Positions 54,187-63,227 of a DNA stretch of 64,000 nt are shown here, in pieces. This stretch comes from Zhaonella formicivorans. Its GTDB lineage: Bacteria > Bacillota > DUOV01 > Zhaonellaceae. Position 1 is the stretch's first letter. Each line of letters opens with the position of its first letter. The stretch lies in NCBI RefSeq assembly GCF_004353525.1, contig NZ_CP085524.1:1894142-1958141 (forward strand), in the 5' to 3' direction. Both the position numbers and the translations under genes were made by a program. The notes below the pieces were generated by a model that made no database searches, had not been told where the DNA came from, and saw nothing but the letters and a program-made list of their open reading frames with translations.

Positions 54187-54660
54187 CTGTTCCTCTCCTC
54201 TCAGTACAAACCTACGCTGTACTTTTTTATTGAAAAAGCCAATAATAATAAGTACAGGCACTCATTATCATTGGCCTAAAAACTCTGATTTACCTGACAA
54301 AAACCGGCTAGCTAAGTTTATAAATTTTTATTATCATAACAAATCAGAGCATATCTTGCAATCCATTCCCGTTAAGTATACTGCATTACAGGCTGGAAAT
54401 GCTCCTATGGGTTATTTAAAAATTCAACTTTCGCAGAAACAAAAAGCTAATTTTTCCTTGAAACACTGGTTGAGCAGTCTGCCGACTTGATGTGCTTGCA
54501 AAAAATAGTTCGTTGTTTAATGTAGATACAAAAAAAGATAGGTTGAGAGTCCATAATCTCAACCTATCTTCAAAAAAAATTTACGTTTCAACGCAAGACC
54601 CTCTAAATCAGTCCTTGGCGGGTCCTGGGCCACCGGAAAATCAAGTTCAATATTGCAGTG
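54187..54660. other. Intergenic region between DUF4914 gene and malic enzyme
   Basis: AT-rich sequence with the DUF4914 promoter area on the left and the malic-enzyme operon terminator at 54532-54578. I find no credible gene or RNA structure in the remaining bases. Confidence 0.5.
54532..54578 (-). terminator. Intrinsic terminator of the aco-gap-pgk operon
   Basis: AAGATAGGTTGAGA and TCTCAACCTATCTT form a perfect 14-base stem, followed on the minus strand by TTTTTTTG, downstream of the malic enzyme gene. Confidence 0.92.
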
Positions 54661-55890
54661 CTACTTTATTGCAGCAATGGCGAAAGTCTTCTCTTCAATA
54701 TCAGACGGATCCACTTTTATTCTTGCTACTCCAGAATCCATTGCAGCCTGGGCCACAGCGGCAGCCACTTTAGGAGCAATTCGCTTATCAAAGGGATCGG
54801 GCATAACAAATTCTTCGCACAGTTCCTTATCGCTTACCAGCCCTGCAATAGCATGGGCTGCAGCTAGCTTCATTTCTTCGTTGATATCTTTGGCACGAAC
54901 GTCCAAAGCTCCCCTGAATATGCCGGGGAAAGCCAAGGAATTATTAACCTGGTTGGGAAAATCGGATCGCCCGGTACAAACCACCCTGGCTCCTGCAGCT
55001 TTTGCAATGTCAGGCAGAATTTCAGGTATAGGGTTAGCCATAGCCATGATTATAGGAGCCTTAGCCATTGATTTTACCATATCCTGATTAAGGACATTAC
55101 CTGTAGAGAGTCCGATAAACACATCAGCCCCAACTAATACTTCAGCTAGACTTCCCTTAACCTTTTGCTTATTAGTAAATTGACTAATCTCTTCCTTCTC
55201 TTTATTCATTCCCTCTGGCCGCCCGGCGTAGATCGCACCAAGGCGGTCACAAAGTATAGCATCCTTGACACCACTCTTCAACAGCAACTTGAGCACAGCA
55301 ATTCCGGCGGCACCTGCGCCATTAATTACTACCTTAACTTCATCAATTTTTTTGCCAACTAGTTTCACCGAGTTTAACATGGCTGCCAGGGTAACTACGG
55401 CTGTGCCATGCTGGTCATCATGAAAGATTGGTATATTACACTCCTCTTTTAATCTGCGTTCGATTTCAAAACAATTCGGCGCTGCTATATCTTCTAAATT
55501 TATGCCGCCAAAAGTAGGCTCTAACATTTTTACAGCCTGCACTACTTCTTCTACTTCCCTAGCCCGTATACAAATCGGAAATGCATCTATTCCTGCAAAC
55601 GTTTTAAATAATACGGATTTTCCTTCCATAACCGGCATGGCAGCCTCAGGGCCAATGTCACCCAAACCTAAAACAGCAGTGCCATTGCTGACTACAGCAA
55701 CCATATTTCCTTTGTTAGTATAATCGTAAACTTTATCTACATCTGCATGGATTTCTTTACAAGGTTCTGCCACACCAGGCGTATAAGCCAAGCTCAATTC
55801 ATACCCATTAGTAATTTGAACTTTCGGTTGGACCGTAATTTTCCCAGTATTCCTTTGATGTAGTTCTAATGCTTCTTCCCGTAAACCCAT
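54661..55890 (-). CDS. NAD(P)-dependent malic enzyme
   Basis: A 409-residue short-form malic enzyme: YTPGVAEPCKEIHAD near 35-49, GLGDIGPEAAMPVMEGK, FHDDQHGTAVVTLAA near 157 with the metal-binding acidic pair, and the NAD fold VVINGAGAAGIAVLKL. It oxidatively decarboxylates malate to pyruvate. It ends the operon, 36 bases after larA, and could feed pyruvate to the dehydrogenase complex encoded upstream. Confidence 0.94.
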   Translation of the reverse strand: MGLREEALELHQRNTGKITVQPKVQITNGYELSLAYTPGVAEPCKEIHADVDKVYDYTNKGNMVAVVSNGTAVLGLGDIGPEAAMPVMEGKSVLFKTFAGIDAFPICIRAREVEEVVQAVKMLEPTFGGINLEDIAAPNCFEIERRLKEECNIPIFHDDQHGTAVVTLAAMLNSVKLVGKKIDEVKVVINGAGAAGIAVLKLLLKSGVKDAILCDRLGAIYAGRPEGMNKEKEEISQFTNKQKVKGSLAEVLVGADVFIGLSTGNVLNQDMVKSMAKAPIIMAMANPIPEILPDIAKAAGARVVCTGRSDFPNQVNNSLAFPGIFRGALDVRAKDINEEMKLAAAHAIAGLVSDKELCEEFVMPDPFDKRIAPKVAAAVAQAAMDSGVARIKVDPSDIEEKTFAIAAIK

Positions 55891-55926
55891 TGTAAGCCCC
55901 CCAAAATAATTTGGTTAATGCAAAAA

Positions 55927-57177
55927 TCAAACCATTGCCCTTGGCAACGTCGAACCTCCATAGGGCATGGCCAGTACAGTGGCAAATTCCCCCAGCTTGG
56001 CAAATGCAGCATCCAATGCTGCCTGTGCAGAGGGCTGGGGCGTCAAGAAGATGCTTTTTACCAAAGAATCAGGCAGCTCGGACACCAGATAGATATCCGC
56101 TTTTTCCAAGACCATTGCTATGGCTGCGGCTTTGTGTCCACCCAATTGGAAATCACGACCGATTCGCTCGATCATAGAATGAGCATCGGGGGATTGTGTC
56201 ATCCACTGTTCAAAAGTATGCTCCCCAAGCCCCTCCTTACAAGAACCAATTAATATAATCACGCCCCCATCTTTCACCGCATGCTTTGCGTTATCCAATG
56301 CCTTTTGGGTCTGATATAGGTTCAAATCCTTGGGGGCCCCTCCCTGGGACACCAACACGATATCCGCTCGCTCAGGTATCTCTTTGAGATATAGTTTATC
56401 CAAAAAAGCGCAGCCCTCTCGATGCGCCTGCACTGGATGACCGGCTACGGCTTTGATGATTCTTTTATGTTCATCCAGCACGACGTTGAGTATGAAGTCT
56501 ATTTTACAAATGGTCGCAGCCTCTTCGATATCCTCTCGCACTGGATTTCCCTCCAGCCTGCCGGCGCAAGCCATTGGGTGCACCATAAGGCTGTGGTTCG
56601 ATTGGATGGCCGCACGGGTAGACACACCGGGCATGATGGCCTTGGCTCCACCGCTATATCCTGCAAAATAATGGTACTCAATGTTGCCCAGACAAATGCG
56701 CCTGTCGGCCTCCGCCACCACCCGCACAATATCCACAGGGGTGCCGCGGGACGTAACGCCCAGATGCACGCAGTCCGTTGGATCCCCGTCAATGCAAGCA
56801 ATTTGGGAGAATACCGACTCCCCGGCAAGCTTCCTCCGCTCTTCCTCGGTATGCATCCTGTGGCTGCCCAGGGCAAACACCAGCGTCACGTCCTCCGGTT
56901 TCACCCCGGCCTGGTCCAGTTCGTCAAGCAAAGCCGGCATCACCGCAGAGGTGGGCATGGGCCGGGTAATATCGCTGGTGACAATCACAACCTTTTCCCC
57001 GGGCCTAACGATTTCCCGGAGACGCGGCAGGCCGATGGGATGCTCCAGCGCATACTTGATGGCTGCCTCGCCTGTATGGGTATATTGTACATGATTCGGT
57101 GTGAGCACGCCCAGCAGGTTCTGTTCTGGCACCTCTACCGTTTGCTTCCCTGTACCAAACCCAAATTCCAACTTCAT
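55927..57177 (-). CDS. larA: LarA-type nickel-dependent lactate racemase
   Basis: The protein of about 416 residues keeps all residues known for LarA with correct spacing: His106 (GSHRMHT), His169 and Lys179 in YHYFAGYSGGAKAIMPG, and His195 (QSNHS), corresponding to His108, His174, Lys184 and His200 in the Lactiplantibacillus enzyme. It should use the nickel-pincer cofactor, whose synthesis genes larB, larC and larE are not in the window. ATG at 57177 overlaps the pgk stop (ATGA), so translation is coupled. It may racemise lactate or another 2-hydroxyacid. Confidence 0.9.
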   Translation of the reverse strand: MKLEFGFGTGKQTVEVPEQNLLGVLTPNHVQYTHTGEAAIKYALEHPIGLPRLREIVRPGEKVVIVTSDITRPMPTSAVMPALLDELDQAGVKPEDVTLVFALGSHRMHTEEERRKLAGESVFSQIACIDGDPTDCVHLGVTSRGTPVDIVRVVAEADRRICLGNIEYHYFAGYSGGAKAIMPGVSTRAAIQSNHSLMVHPMACAGRLEGNPVREDIEEAATICKIDFILNVVLDEHKRIIKAVAGHPVQAHREGCAFLDKLYLKEIPERADIVLVSQGGAPKDLNLYQTQKALDNAKHAVKDGGVIILIGSCKEGLGEHTFEQWMTQSPDAHSMIERIGRDFQLGGHKAAAIAMVLEKADIYLVSELPDSLVKSIFLTPQPSAQAALDAAFAKLGEFATVLAMPYGGSTLPRAMV

Positions 57178-58439
57178 AGGCATCTCTCCGCCGGAAATTT
57201 TTTGGCCCCATTGCGCAGCGCTTTGACCACAGGCAACTCCTCGCCCGTAAGAAAGCGGATGAGAGCACCGCCCCCTGTGCAAATATAGGACATTTTATCG
57301 GACAAACCGAACTTGGCCGTGGCCGTAATGCTATCACCGCCTCCCACCACGGTGTAGGCCTGTGTGCTGCCCAGGGCTTCCCAGACAATCTTTGTTCCCA
57401 GCTCTGTGGGTTCCTGCTCAAAAATGCCCATGGGGCCGTTGACGAACACAGTCTTGGCAGAGAGGATGGTGTTTGCGTACTCTGCAGCAGTCCCGCTGCC
57501 GATATCTGTTATGGCTGCATCCATAGGGATGTTCCCCATGGCCGCCTCATAACGCTTGCCCTGTTGCACGTAAGCCACATCCCTTGGCAGCATTATGTAT
57601 TGACCGTATTCTTCATATAAGGCCTTCGCTTTTTCTATATACTCGCCGTAGTTGGACTTCAGAATAAAGTCCAGGCTGCCTGAACCTATTTCTTCTCCCC
57701 GGGCCGCCAGCAGGATGTTGGCCACAAGTCCGCCCGTCAGCACCTTGTCGGCCACACCCCCTTTTAGCACCGTTTCCATCATGAGAAAAGCGTCTGCAAT
57801 TTTAGCCCCTCCCAAAACGAAGATGCAGGGGTGTGCCGGGCTTTCCATCAGCTCTGAAATAACGCAATACTCTTGTTCGAATAATCTGCCCATAGCTGAG
57901 GGCAACAACTGCTCAAAACCACACAGGGAAGGCTGGTCCCGGTGCGCTGCCGCAAAGGCGTCGCACACGTAGAGATCGGCCAGGGGTGCCAGTTTTTGCA
58001 CCAGCAGCGTTTGGGACTGCTGTTCATGGGTCAGGCAGAGCTTCAACTCAAAAAGCGTTTGCTCCTCGGCCAGAAAACGTACGTTATCCAGGAGCAGAAT
58101 CTCCCCCTCCGCAAGGCATTCTATTTTTGCCCGCGCAGCAGGGCCGCACACATCGTCGATGAACTGCACCTCACGGCCCAAAAGCTCTGTGAGCACCTGA
58201 GCATGGGGCCGGGTGGTATAAAAATTATTGTATTCGATATCGCTACCCTGGTGAGCCAGCAGTACCACCTTGGCCCCTTTATCCGCTAGTTCCTTGACGG
58301 TGGGTACACAAGCCTTGATTCTAGTAATATTTTTCAGCGTACCGGTTACCTTGTCCACCGGCTGATTGATGTCCACCCGACATAGCACGGTCTTGCCTTG
58401 CACATTAAAATCATCAATCGTATTGATACCAAAGCGCAT
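57174..58439 (-). CDS. pgk: Phosphoglycerate kinase, archaeal type
   Basis: The protein of about 421 residues is a phosphoglycerate kinase of the archaeal type: CRVDINQPVDK near 20, KVVLLAHQGSDIEY near 57, EILLLDNVRF near 118, then CDAFAAAHRDQPSL and FVLGGAKIADAF. VVGGGDSITA is the C-terminal nucleotide region. The wording AHQGS and FAAAHR differs from bacterial enzymes (SHLGRP, FGTAHR). GTG at 58448 overlaps the ribosome binding site, so ATG at 58439 is used. It lies between gap and larA genes in a dehydrogenase operon. Confidence 0.88.
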   Translation of the reverse strand: MRFGINTIDDFNVQGKTVLCRVDINQPVDKVTGTLKNITRIKACVPTVKELADKGAKVVLLAHQGSDIEYNNFYTTRPHAQVLTELLGREVQFIDDVCGPAARAKIECLAEGEILLLDNVRFLAEEQTLFELKLCLTHEQQSQTLLVQKLAPLADLYVCDAFAAAHRDQPSLCGFEQLLPSAMGRLFEQEYCVISELMESPAHPCIFVLGGAKIADAFLMMETVLKGGVADKVLTGGLVANILLAARGEEIGSGSLDFILKSNYGEYIEKAKALYEEYGQYIMLPRDVAYVQQGKRYEAAMGNIPMDAAITDIGSGTAAEYANTILSAKTVFVNGPMGIFEQEPTELGTKIVWEALGSTQAYTVVGGGDSITATAKFGLSDKMSYICTGGGALIRFLTGEELPVVKALRNGAKKFPAERCL

Positions 58440-58444
58440 GGCCT

Positions 58445-59482
58445 TCACCTCACCTTATTTCCACGACCGATGCCCAAATATTTGTTGGTTTCAGCAGTAC
58501 CCGTCTCCCTAGTCAACTGCATCTTGCACGCCGCGCGAATTGCATCTATAGTTTCGGGAATGGTAACGCTCTCCTGAGGAATGTTAATGGCATACATAAT
58601 ATCATTGCCGCTTTCCACGATGCTTTCTTCCCACAAGGCGATTTCATACATATCACCTCTGGGATTGCCTAAATCTCTGGCATAGCGGAAGAGGGAGGCA
58701 TTGCCCAGGAACCCGTCAGCTATACGGACCATGCGGATGCGGTCGTGCCTGCTGAATGCCTCTATAGCCATTTCCTTGGTTATCTTCTGCTTGCCGCTAG
58801 CCAGCACAGTGATAATGTGGCCATGGGTCACAGGGGTATGTACCAGTATGCCGGTAGCTTCAATATGGGGCATGATAGTCATCAAATCTACCGCCTGATG
58901 GCTGGGAGCTTTGTCAATCTGCAAGGCATTAGTAAGACCGCGATGGTAGTCGCCGGGATCCGCCACCCTGCGGATGATGGTGATAGCCACCTTCTCAATG
59001 CCGTAGGCGCGGTCCAGACAATCCACTGAACGAATCAAACCGGTGGTATTGCAAGAGGTCAGCTTAAGGTAGTCAGCGCCAACGCCCTTTTCGTAATTGG
59101 CATATCCATGGAAAAATACGTCCGCAACGGTGTTCTTCTCGCCACCTTGAAATACGGCCTTCACACCCTTTTTCTCGTACAGTTCCTTATTCTTGGCCCC
59201 TACGCCACCGGGTGAACTGTCCAACATGATGTCAACTTTTTCAACCAGCTCTTCAAATGTGCCGGATACGGGAATCTCCAAGGCATCAAAACGTCCTCTA
59301 TCAGCTCCCTCCACCAAGTACAAATCATAGGGCATGCCCTTTTCCTTAAGCGCACGAATTGACAAGGTAGGAGCAAGGTCCGCAATGCCCACCAGTTCCA
59401 TATCGCCTTGCAATGCTACGCCGTCAGCCAAGCGCTGTCCTATGACCCCGTATCCTGCTACACCTACTTTGATTTTTTTCAT
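58445..59482 (-). CDS. gap: Archaeal-type (type II) glyceraldehyde-3-phosphate dehydrogenase
   Basis: The protein of about 345 residues opens with a Rossmann motif KVGVAGYGVIGQRLADGV and has the catalytic Cys144 in LTSCNTTGL, unlike the bacterial SCTTN motif. VADPGDYHRGLTNALQ and VHTPVTHGHI fit type II enzymes, which accept NAD or NADP. It is rare outside Archaea. ATG at 59482 has GGGAGG upstream; the longer frame lacks family similarity. It is adjacent to an archaeal-type pgk, so the two were probably acquired together. Confidence 0.9.
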   Translation of the reverse strand: MKKIKVGVAGYGVIGQRLADGVALQGDMELVGIADLAPTLSIRALKEKGMPYDLYLVEGADRGRFDALEIPVSGTFEELVEKVDIMLDSSPGGVGAKNKELYEKKGVKAVFQGGEKNTVADVFFHGYANYEKGVGADYLKLTSCNTTGLIRSVDCLDRAYGIEKVAITIIRRVADPGDYHRGLTNALQIDKAPSHQAVDLMTIMPHIEATGILVHTPVTHGHIITVLASGKQKITKEMAIEAFSRHDRIRMVRIADGFLGNASLFRYARDLGNPRGDMYEIALWEESIVESGNDIMYAINIPQESVTIPETIDAIRAACKMQLTRETGTAETNKYLGIGRGNKVR

Positions 59483-59483
59483 G

Positions 59484-60896
59484 TTATTGAACCTCCCTCT
59501 TCTCCCATATATTTTTAACCTTTGGCATACTATGACAACACAGACCTTCAACGTCGTGGGCCGCCTCCATAATCACTTCGCTCACAGTCGGATGGGGATG
59601 GATCGTGGCGGCCAATTCCTCAATGGTGCCCTCACATTTCATAGCCACGCAAAGCTCCGCAATCATATCCGTTGCCCGAGGGGCAAAGAGCTGTGCGCCT
59701 AATATCTCACCAGTTGCTTCATCAGTTACCAGCTTTACTATCCCGCTTTTTGCACCCATGATCATGGCCTTACCGTTTCCGGCCACGTTAAAGGTACCGC
59801 ACTGCACAGCCTTGCCCGCTTCCTTGGCCTTTTCCTCCGTCATTCCTACAAAGGCAATCTCTGGAGAGGTATAAATGCAGGCGGGTACTATGGAGTAATC
59901 TATCTTTTCGTCCTTGCCCGCACAGTTGGCTGCGGCAACAAGACCCTGGGCAGTTGCCACATGGGCCAGCTGCATCTTGCCGGTGATGTCGCCAATTGCA
60001 TAAATGTTGGGGATATTAGTGCGCAGCCGATCATCTACTTCCACGAAAGAACGGGCCATCCTCACACCAAGAGCCTCTAGACCGATTCCTGCAGTCATGG
60101 GTTTCCTGCCTACACTGATTACGCAGCATGCGCCTGTGGCTGATTTAACCTGTCCGCTTTGCTCGTAGTTAACTTTTATTGTTTTACCCCCCTGGAGAGA
60201 GGTAACTCTGGCAGAGGTGACAAGCTCTACCCCTTTCTTCTGCAAGATCTGTGACAGCATCCTGACGATATCCCTGTCCACACCGGGCAAGATGGAAGGC
60301 ATCATCTCGATGACCGTTACCTTCTTGCCCAGTGCGGCAAACAGCGTTGCGAATTCCATGCCGATAACCCCACCACCAATGATAACAAAGGAGTCAGGAC
60401 ACTCTGTCATGGCCAGCACCTCGTCACTGGTAATGATATTCTCACCGTCGATTCCTGGAATAGGCGGTCGTGCGGGTGCGGAACCGGTTGCCAAGATGAT
60501 CTTCTCAGCATTTACCAAGTTACCATTTACATTGATAGTATGCGGGTCCTGCAATACTCCGAAGCCTTTGATTACCGTAACCCCATGGGCTTTTTCCAAG
60601 CTCGCGATCCCCGCCCGCAACTTAGCAACGATGGTATCCTTGCGCCGCGCCAGTGCTGCGTAATTAAAGCTAATCCCTCCGGTAAAAACCCCATGCTCCA
60701 TGGACTCCAGGGCGGATTCGTAGAGCTCGGCACAGTGCAACAGGGCTTTGGTAGGGATGCAGCCCCGGTTGAGGCAGGTGCCACCTAACTCATCTGCCTC
60801 GATTAACACGGTTTTCAGACCATACTGCGCACAACGTATAGCCGCAACATAGCCGCCTGGCCCACCGCCCAGCACTGCCACATCATATTTTTCCAT
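59484..60896 (-). CDS. Dihydrolipoyl dehydrogenase (E3)
   Basis: A 470-residue flavoprotein with FAD motif VLGGGPGGYVAAI, redox-active disulfide GGTCLNRGCIPTKALL near 40-54, NAD motif IIGGGVIGMEFA, IYAIGDI, and the C-terminal HPHPTVSE base. It reoxidises lipoyl groups of the E2 encoded just upstream (12-base gap). No extra N-terminal lipoyl domain. Confidence 0.95.
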   Translation of the reverse strand: MEKYDVAVLGGGPGGYVAAIRCAQYGLKTVLIEADELGGTCLNRGCIPTKALLHCAELYESALESMEHGVFTGGISFNYAALARRKDTIVAKLRAGIASLEKAHGVTVIKGFGVLQDPHTINVNGNLVNAEKIILATGSAPARPPIPGIDGENIITSDEVLAMTECPDSFVIIGGGVIGMEFATLFAALGKKVTVIEMMPSILPGVDRDIVRMLSQILQKKGVELVTSARVTSLQGGKTIKVNYEQSGQVKSATGACCVISVGRKPMTAGIGLEALGVRMARSFVEVDDRLRTNIPNIYAIGDITGKMQLAHVATAQGLVAAANCAGKDEKIDYSIVPACIYTSPEIAFVGMTEEKAKEAGKAVQCGTFNVAGNGKAMIMGAKSGIVKLVTDEATGEILGAQLFAPRATDMIAELCVAMKCEGTIEELAATIHPHPTVSEVIMEAAHDVEGLCCHSMPKVKNIWEKREVQ

Positions 60897-60908
60897 AGTT
60901 CTATCCTC

Positions 60909-62225
60909 CTAGATCAAAAGACCGGGACTTTCCAGCAAGGTTTTAATCCGTTTTAGAAATTGGGCCGCCGGTGCGCCGTCCACTGCCCTATGGTCATAGG
61001 TCAGGGAAAGCTGCATCATGGGCTTGACTAAAATGCTGTCATCCTCCTGCACTACCGCCTGCTTGCTGATTTTGCCTACAGCCAGTATTCCCACCTCAGG
61101 CGGATTGATTATGGCGGTAAAGCTGTCCACATCGAACATGCCCAAATTGGTGACTGTAAAGGTACCCCCGGTATAGTCTTCCGGCTGGAGCGCGCCGCTC
61201 TTGGCTTTTTGGGCAAGCTGAGCGGTAACCGCTGCAATTTGCGGCAAGGTCATCAAGTCGGCATCGCGGATTACAGGCACGATTAGGCCGCTATCCACTG
61301 CCACTGCCATGCCAATATGCACATATTCCTTTTGAATGATAGCCTGCTCAGTAAAAGAAGCGTTCATCATAGGGAACTCGGTCAGAGCTTTTGCCACACA
61401 GCGGATCACTATATCGTTATAGCTGACCTTGATGCCTGCTGCCTTTAGTTGCTCCCGCAGCCCCGTGGCCTGGGTCATATCCACACTCATGCGGTGGTTG
61501 GCCTGAGCCATGATTTGCAGACTCTCGTGCATGCGGGTGGCAATGACCTTGCGCATGCTGGAGAGCGGAATGACTTTTTCACCGCGTTCCACAGCACTTC
61601 CGGACTGGCTGAGCTTAGCCCTTACGTCCTCCAGTCTAATCTTGCCACGGGAACCGCTACCGGAAACAGCAGCAAGCTCTATACCTTCCAAAGCTGCCAC
61701 CTTTTTGGCCAAGGGCGTTGCCTTGGGCTCCACCGCTGCTGCAGGAGGTACATAACTCAATACGTCCCTTTCAATGATCAGCCCCTCGGGGCCGGTACCC
61801 GGCACAAGCCTGTAATCCAAGTTCCTCTCCTCTGCCCTGAGCCTGGCACGGGGAGTGGAGAAGATGCGCTTACCTTCTGTAGCTGCCACGGCTTCCTTTG
61901 CAACAGGCGGGATAACAACAGCCCCCTCTGCTGCCTCGCTGCCACCGGAAGCCGCACCTTCGTCCAAAAGAGAGCTGTAATCTTCACCCGGCTCGCCTAT
62001 GATGGCGATGGTTTCGGTAATGGGCACCACATCCCCTTCACCGCGAATGATCTTCAGCAGCGTGCCGCTGTGGGTAGCGTCTATGGTGATGGTCAATTTG
62101 TCCGTTTCCATTTCAAAGAGAGGCTGACCCTCGGTAACGGTGCCGCCCTCCTCTACCAGCCACCGGGTGATAGTGCCTTCTGTCATCTGGAGGCCTTGCT
62201 TAGGCATAATTACTTTCACTGCCAT
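60909..62225 (-). CDS. Dihydrolipoamide acyltransferase (E2)
   Basis: The 438-residue protein has one lipoyl domain with Lys43 in METDKLTI, two peripheral-subunit-binding-like segments (FSTPRARLRAEER near 118 and TPLAKKVAALEG near 170), and a catalytic domain ending in YDHRAVDGAPAAQF. It is the core of a 2-oxoacid or acetoin dehydrogenase complex. Single lipoyl domain and gene order E1a-E1b-E2-E3 match acoABCL. Confidence 0.94.
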   Translation of the reverse strand: MAVKVIMPKQGLQMTEGTITRWLVEEGGTVTEGQPLFEMETDKLTITIDATHSGTLLKIIRGEGDVVPITETIAIIGEPGEDYSSLLDEGAASGGSEAAEGAVVIPPVAKEAVAATEGKRIFSTPRARLRAEERNLDYRLVPGTGPEGLIIERDVLSYVPPAAAVEPKATPLAKKVAALEGIELAAVSGSGSRGKIRLEDVRAKLSQSGSAVERGEKVIPLSSMRKVIATRMHESLQIMAQANHRMSVDMTQATGLREQLKAAGIKVSYNDIVIRCVAKALTEFPMMNASFTEQAIIQKEYVHIGMAVAVDSGLIVPVIRDADLMTLPQIAAVTAQLAQKAKSGALQPEDYTGGTFTVTNLGMFDVDSFTAIINPPEVGILAVGKISKQAVVQEDDSILVKPMMQLSLTYDHRAVDGAPAAQFLKRIKTLLESPGLLI

Positions 62226-62245
62226 GGAAATGTCCCTCCCCTTTT

Positions 62246-63226
62246 TTACTTGTAGAGAGTTGCTTTAGAGGCTTTGATGATATCTTCCACTTGGGGCGTT
62301 GCAGCATTCTCCAAGCCAAGATTGAAGGGCAAGGGGCATGCCTTGGCACCTAAGCGGATAGGTGCTGCGTCCAAATAGGGGAATACGCGCTCAGTAATTT
62401 CGGCGGCAATCTCTGCACCCCAGCCAGCGGTACGGTGAGCTTCATGTACCACTACCAGTCTGCCAGTCTTTTTCACGGAGTTCACGATGGTTTCTATATC
62501 CAAAGGAACCAGGGTACGGGGATCGATTACCTCGGCGCTGATTCCTTCCTTTTCCAGCTCAGCTGCTGCTTGCAGCGCCCGACTTACATAGAGCAGGTTG
62601 GCCACAATGGTAACATCCTTGCCCTCCCTTTTTACATCGGCCCGACCGAAGGGGATGATAAAATCAGGATCGTCGGGCACTTCAAACTTCAGCGGGTATA
62701 GTGCTTTATGTTCAAAGAAAATCACGGGATTATCGTCCCGTATGGCAGCACGCAGCAGTCCAGCTGCATCGGCTCCGGTAGAAGGGCAAGCCACTTTCAA
62801 GCCGGGGATATGCATAAAGATGGTCTCCACGCTCTGGGAATGAGTGGCTGCGTTGCCGCGCCCAATACCCTGCTGCCCCCTGATAACCAGAGGAATACGG
62901 GCCTTACCACCAAACACGTAACGGGTCTTTGCCGCCTGGTTGAGCAGCTGGTCCATGGCTACAAAGGTAAAATCCATATACATCAGCTCCACGATGGGCC
63001 GCATGCCGGCACAAGCCGCACCAACTCCGGCGCCTACAATGCCCGCCTCGGATATGGGGGTGTTGCGTACCCGTTCAGTCCCAAACTCCTTGTACAAATC
63101 GCGGGTGCAGCCGAATACGCCACCCAGCGTTTCGATATCCTCGCCCATGATAAATACCCGTTCATCCCTGCGCATTTCCTCGGCGATGACGTCCCTGATT
63201 GCTGTCGCGTAAGTTTTGATGCTCAT
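62246..63226 (-). CDS. Dehydrogenase E1 component, beta subunit
   Basis: The protein of about 326 residues matches the beta chain of TPP-dependent dehydrogenases: GEDIETLGGVFG near 31-42, RNTPISEAGIVGAGVGAA, RGQQGIGRGNAATHSQS and VHEAHRTAGWGAEIAA. ATG at 63226 behind AGGGGGTG overlaps the E1 alpha stop. It forms a heterotetramer with E1 alpha. Confidence 0.94.
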   Translation of the reverse strand: MSIKTYATAIRDVIAEEMRRDERVFIMGEDIETLGGVFGCTRDLYKEFGTERVRNTPISEAGIVGAGVGAACAGMRPIVELMYMDFTFVAMDQLLNQAAKTRYVFGGKARIPLVIRGQQGIGRGNAATHSQSVETIFMHIPGLKVACPSTGADAAGLLRAAIRDDNPVIFFEHKALYPLKFEVPDDPDFIIPFGRADVKREGKDVTIVANLLYVSRALQAAAELEKEGISAEVIDPRTLVPLDIETIVNSVKKTGRLVVVHEAHRTAGWGAEIAAEITERVFPYLDAAPIRLGAKACPLPFNLGLENAATPQVEDIIKASKATLYK

Positions 63227-63227
63227 G

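Noticed and set aside
56422-57288. Plus-strand frame of 288 residues
   Set aside because: It lies fully antisense to larA, which has all catalytic residues; the translated text has no family features.
61449-62255. Plus-strand frame of 268 residues
   Set aside because: Antisense to the E2 gene, with low-complexity, family-less sequence.
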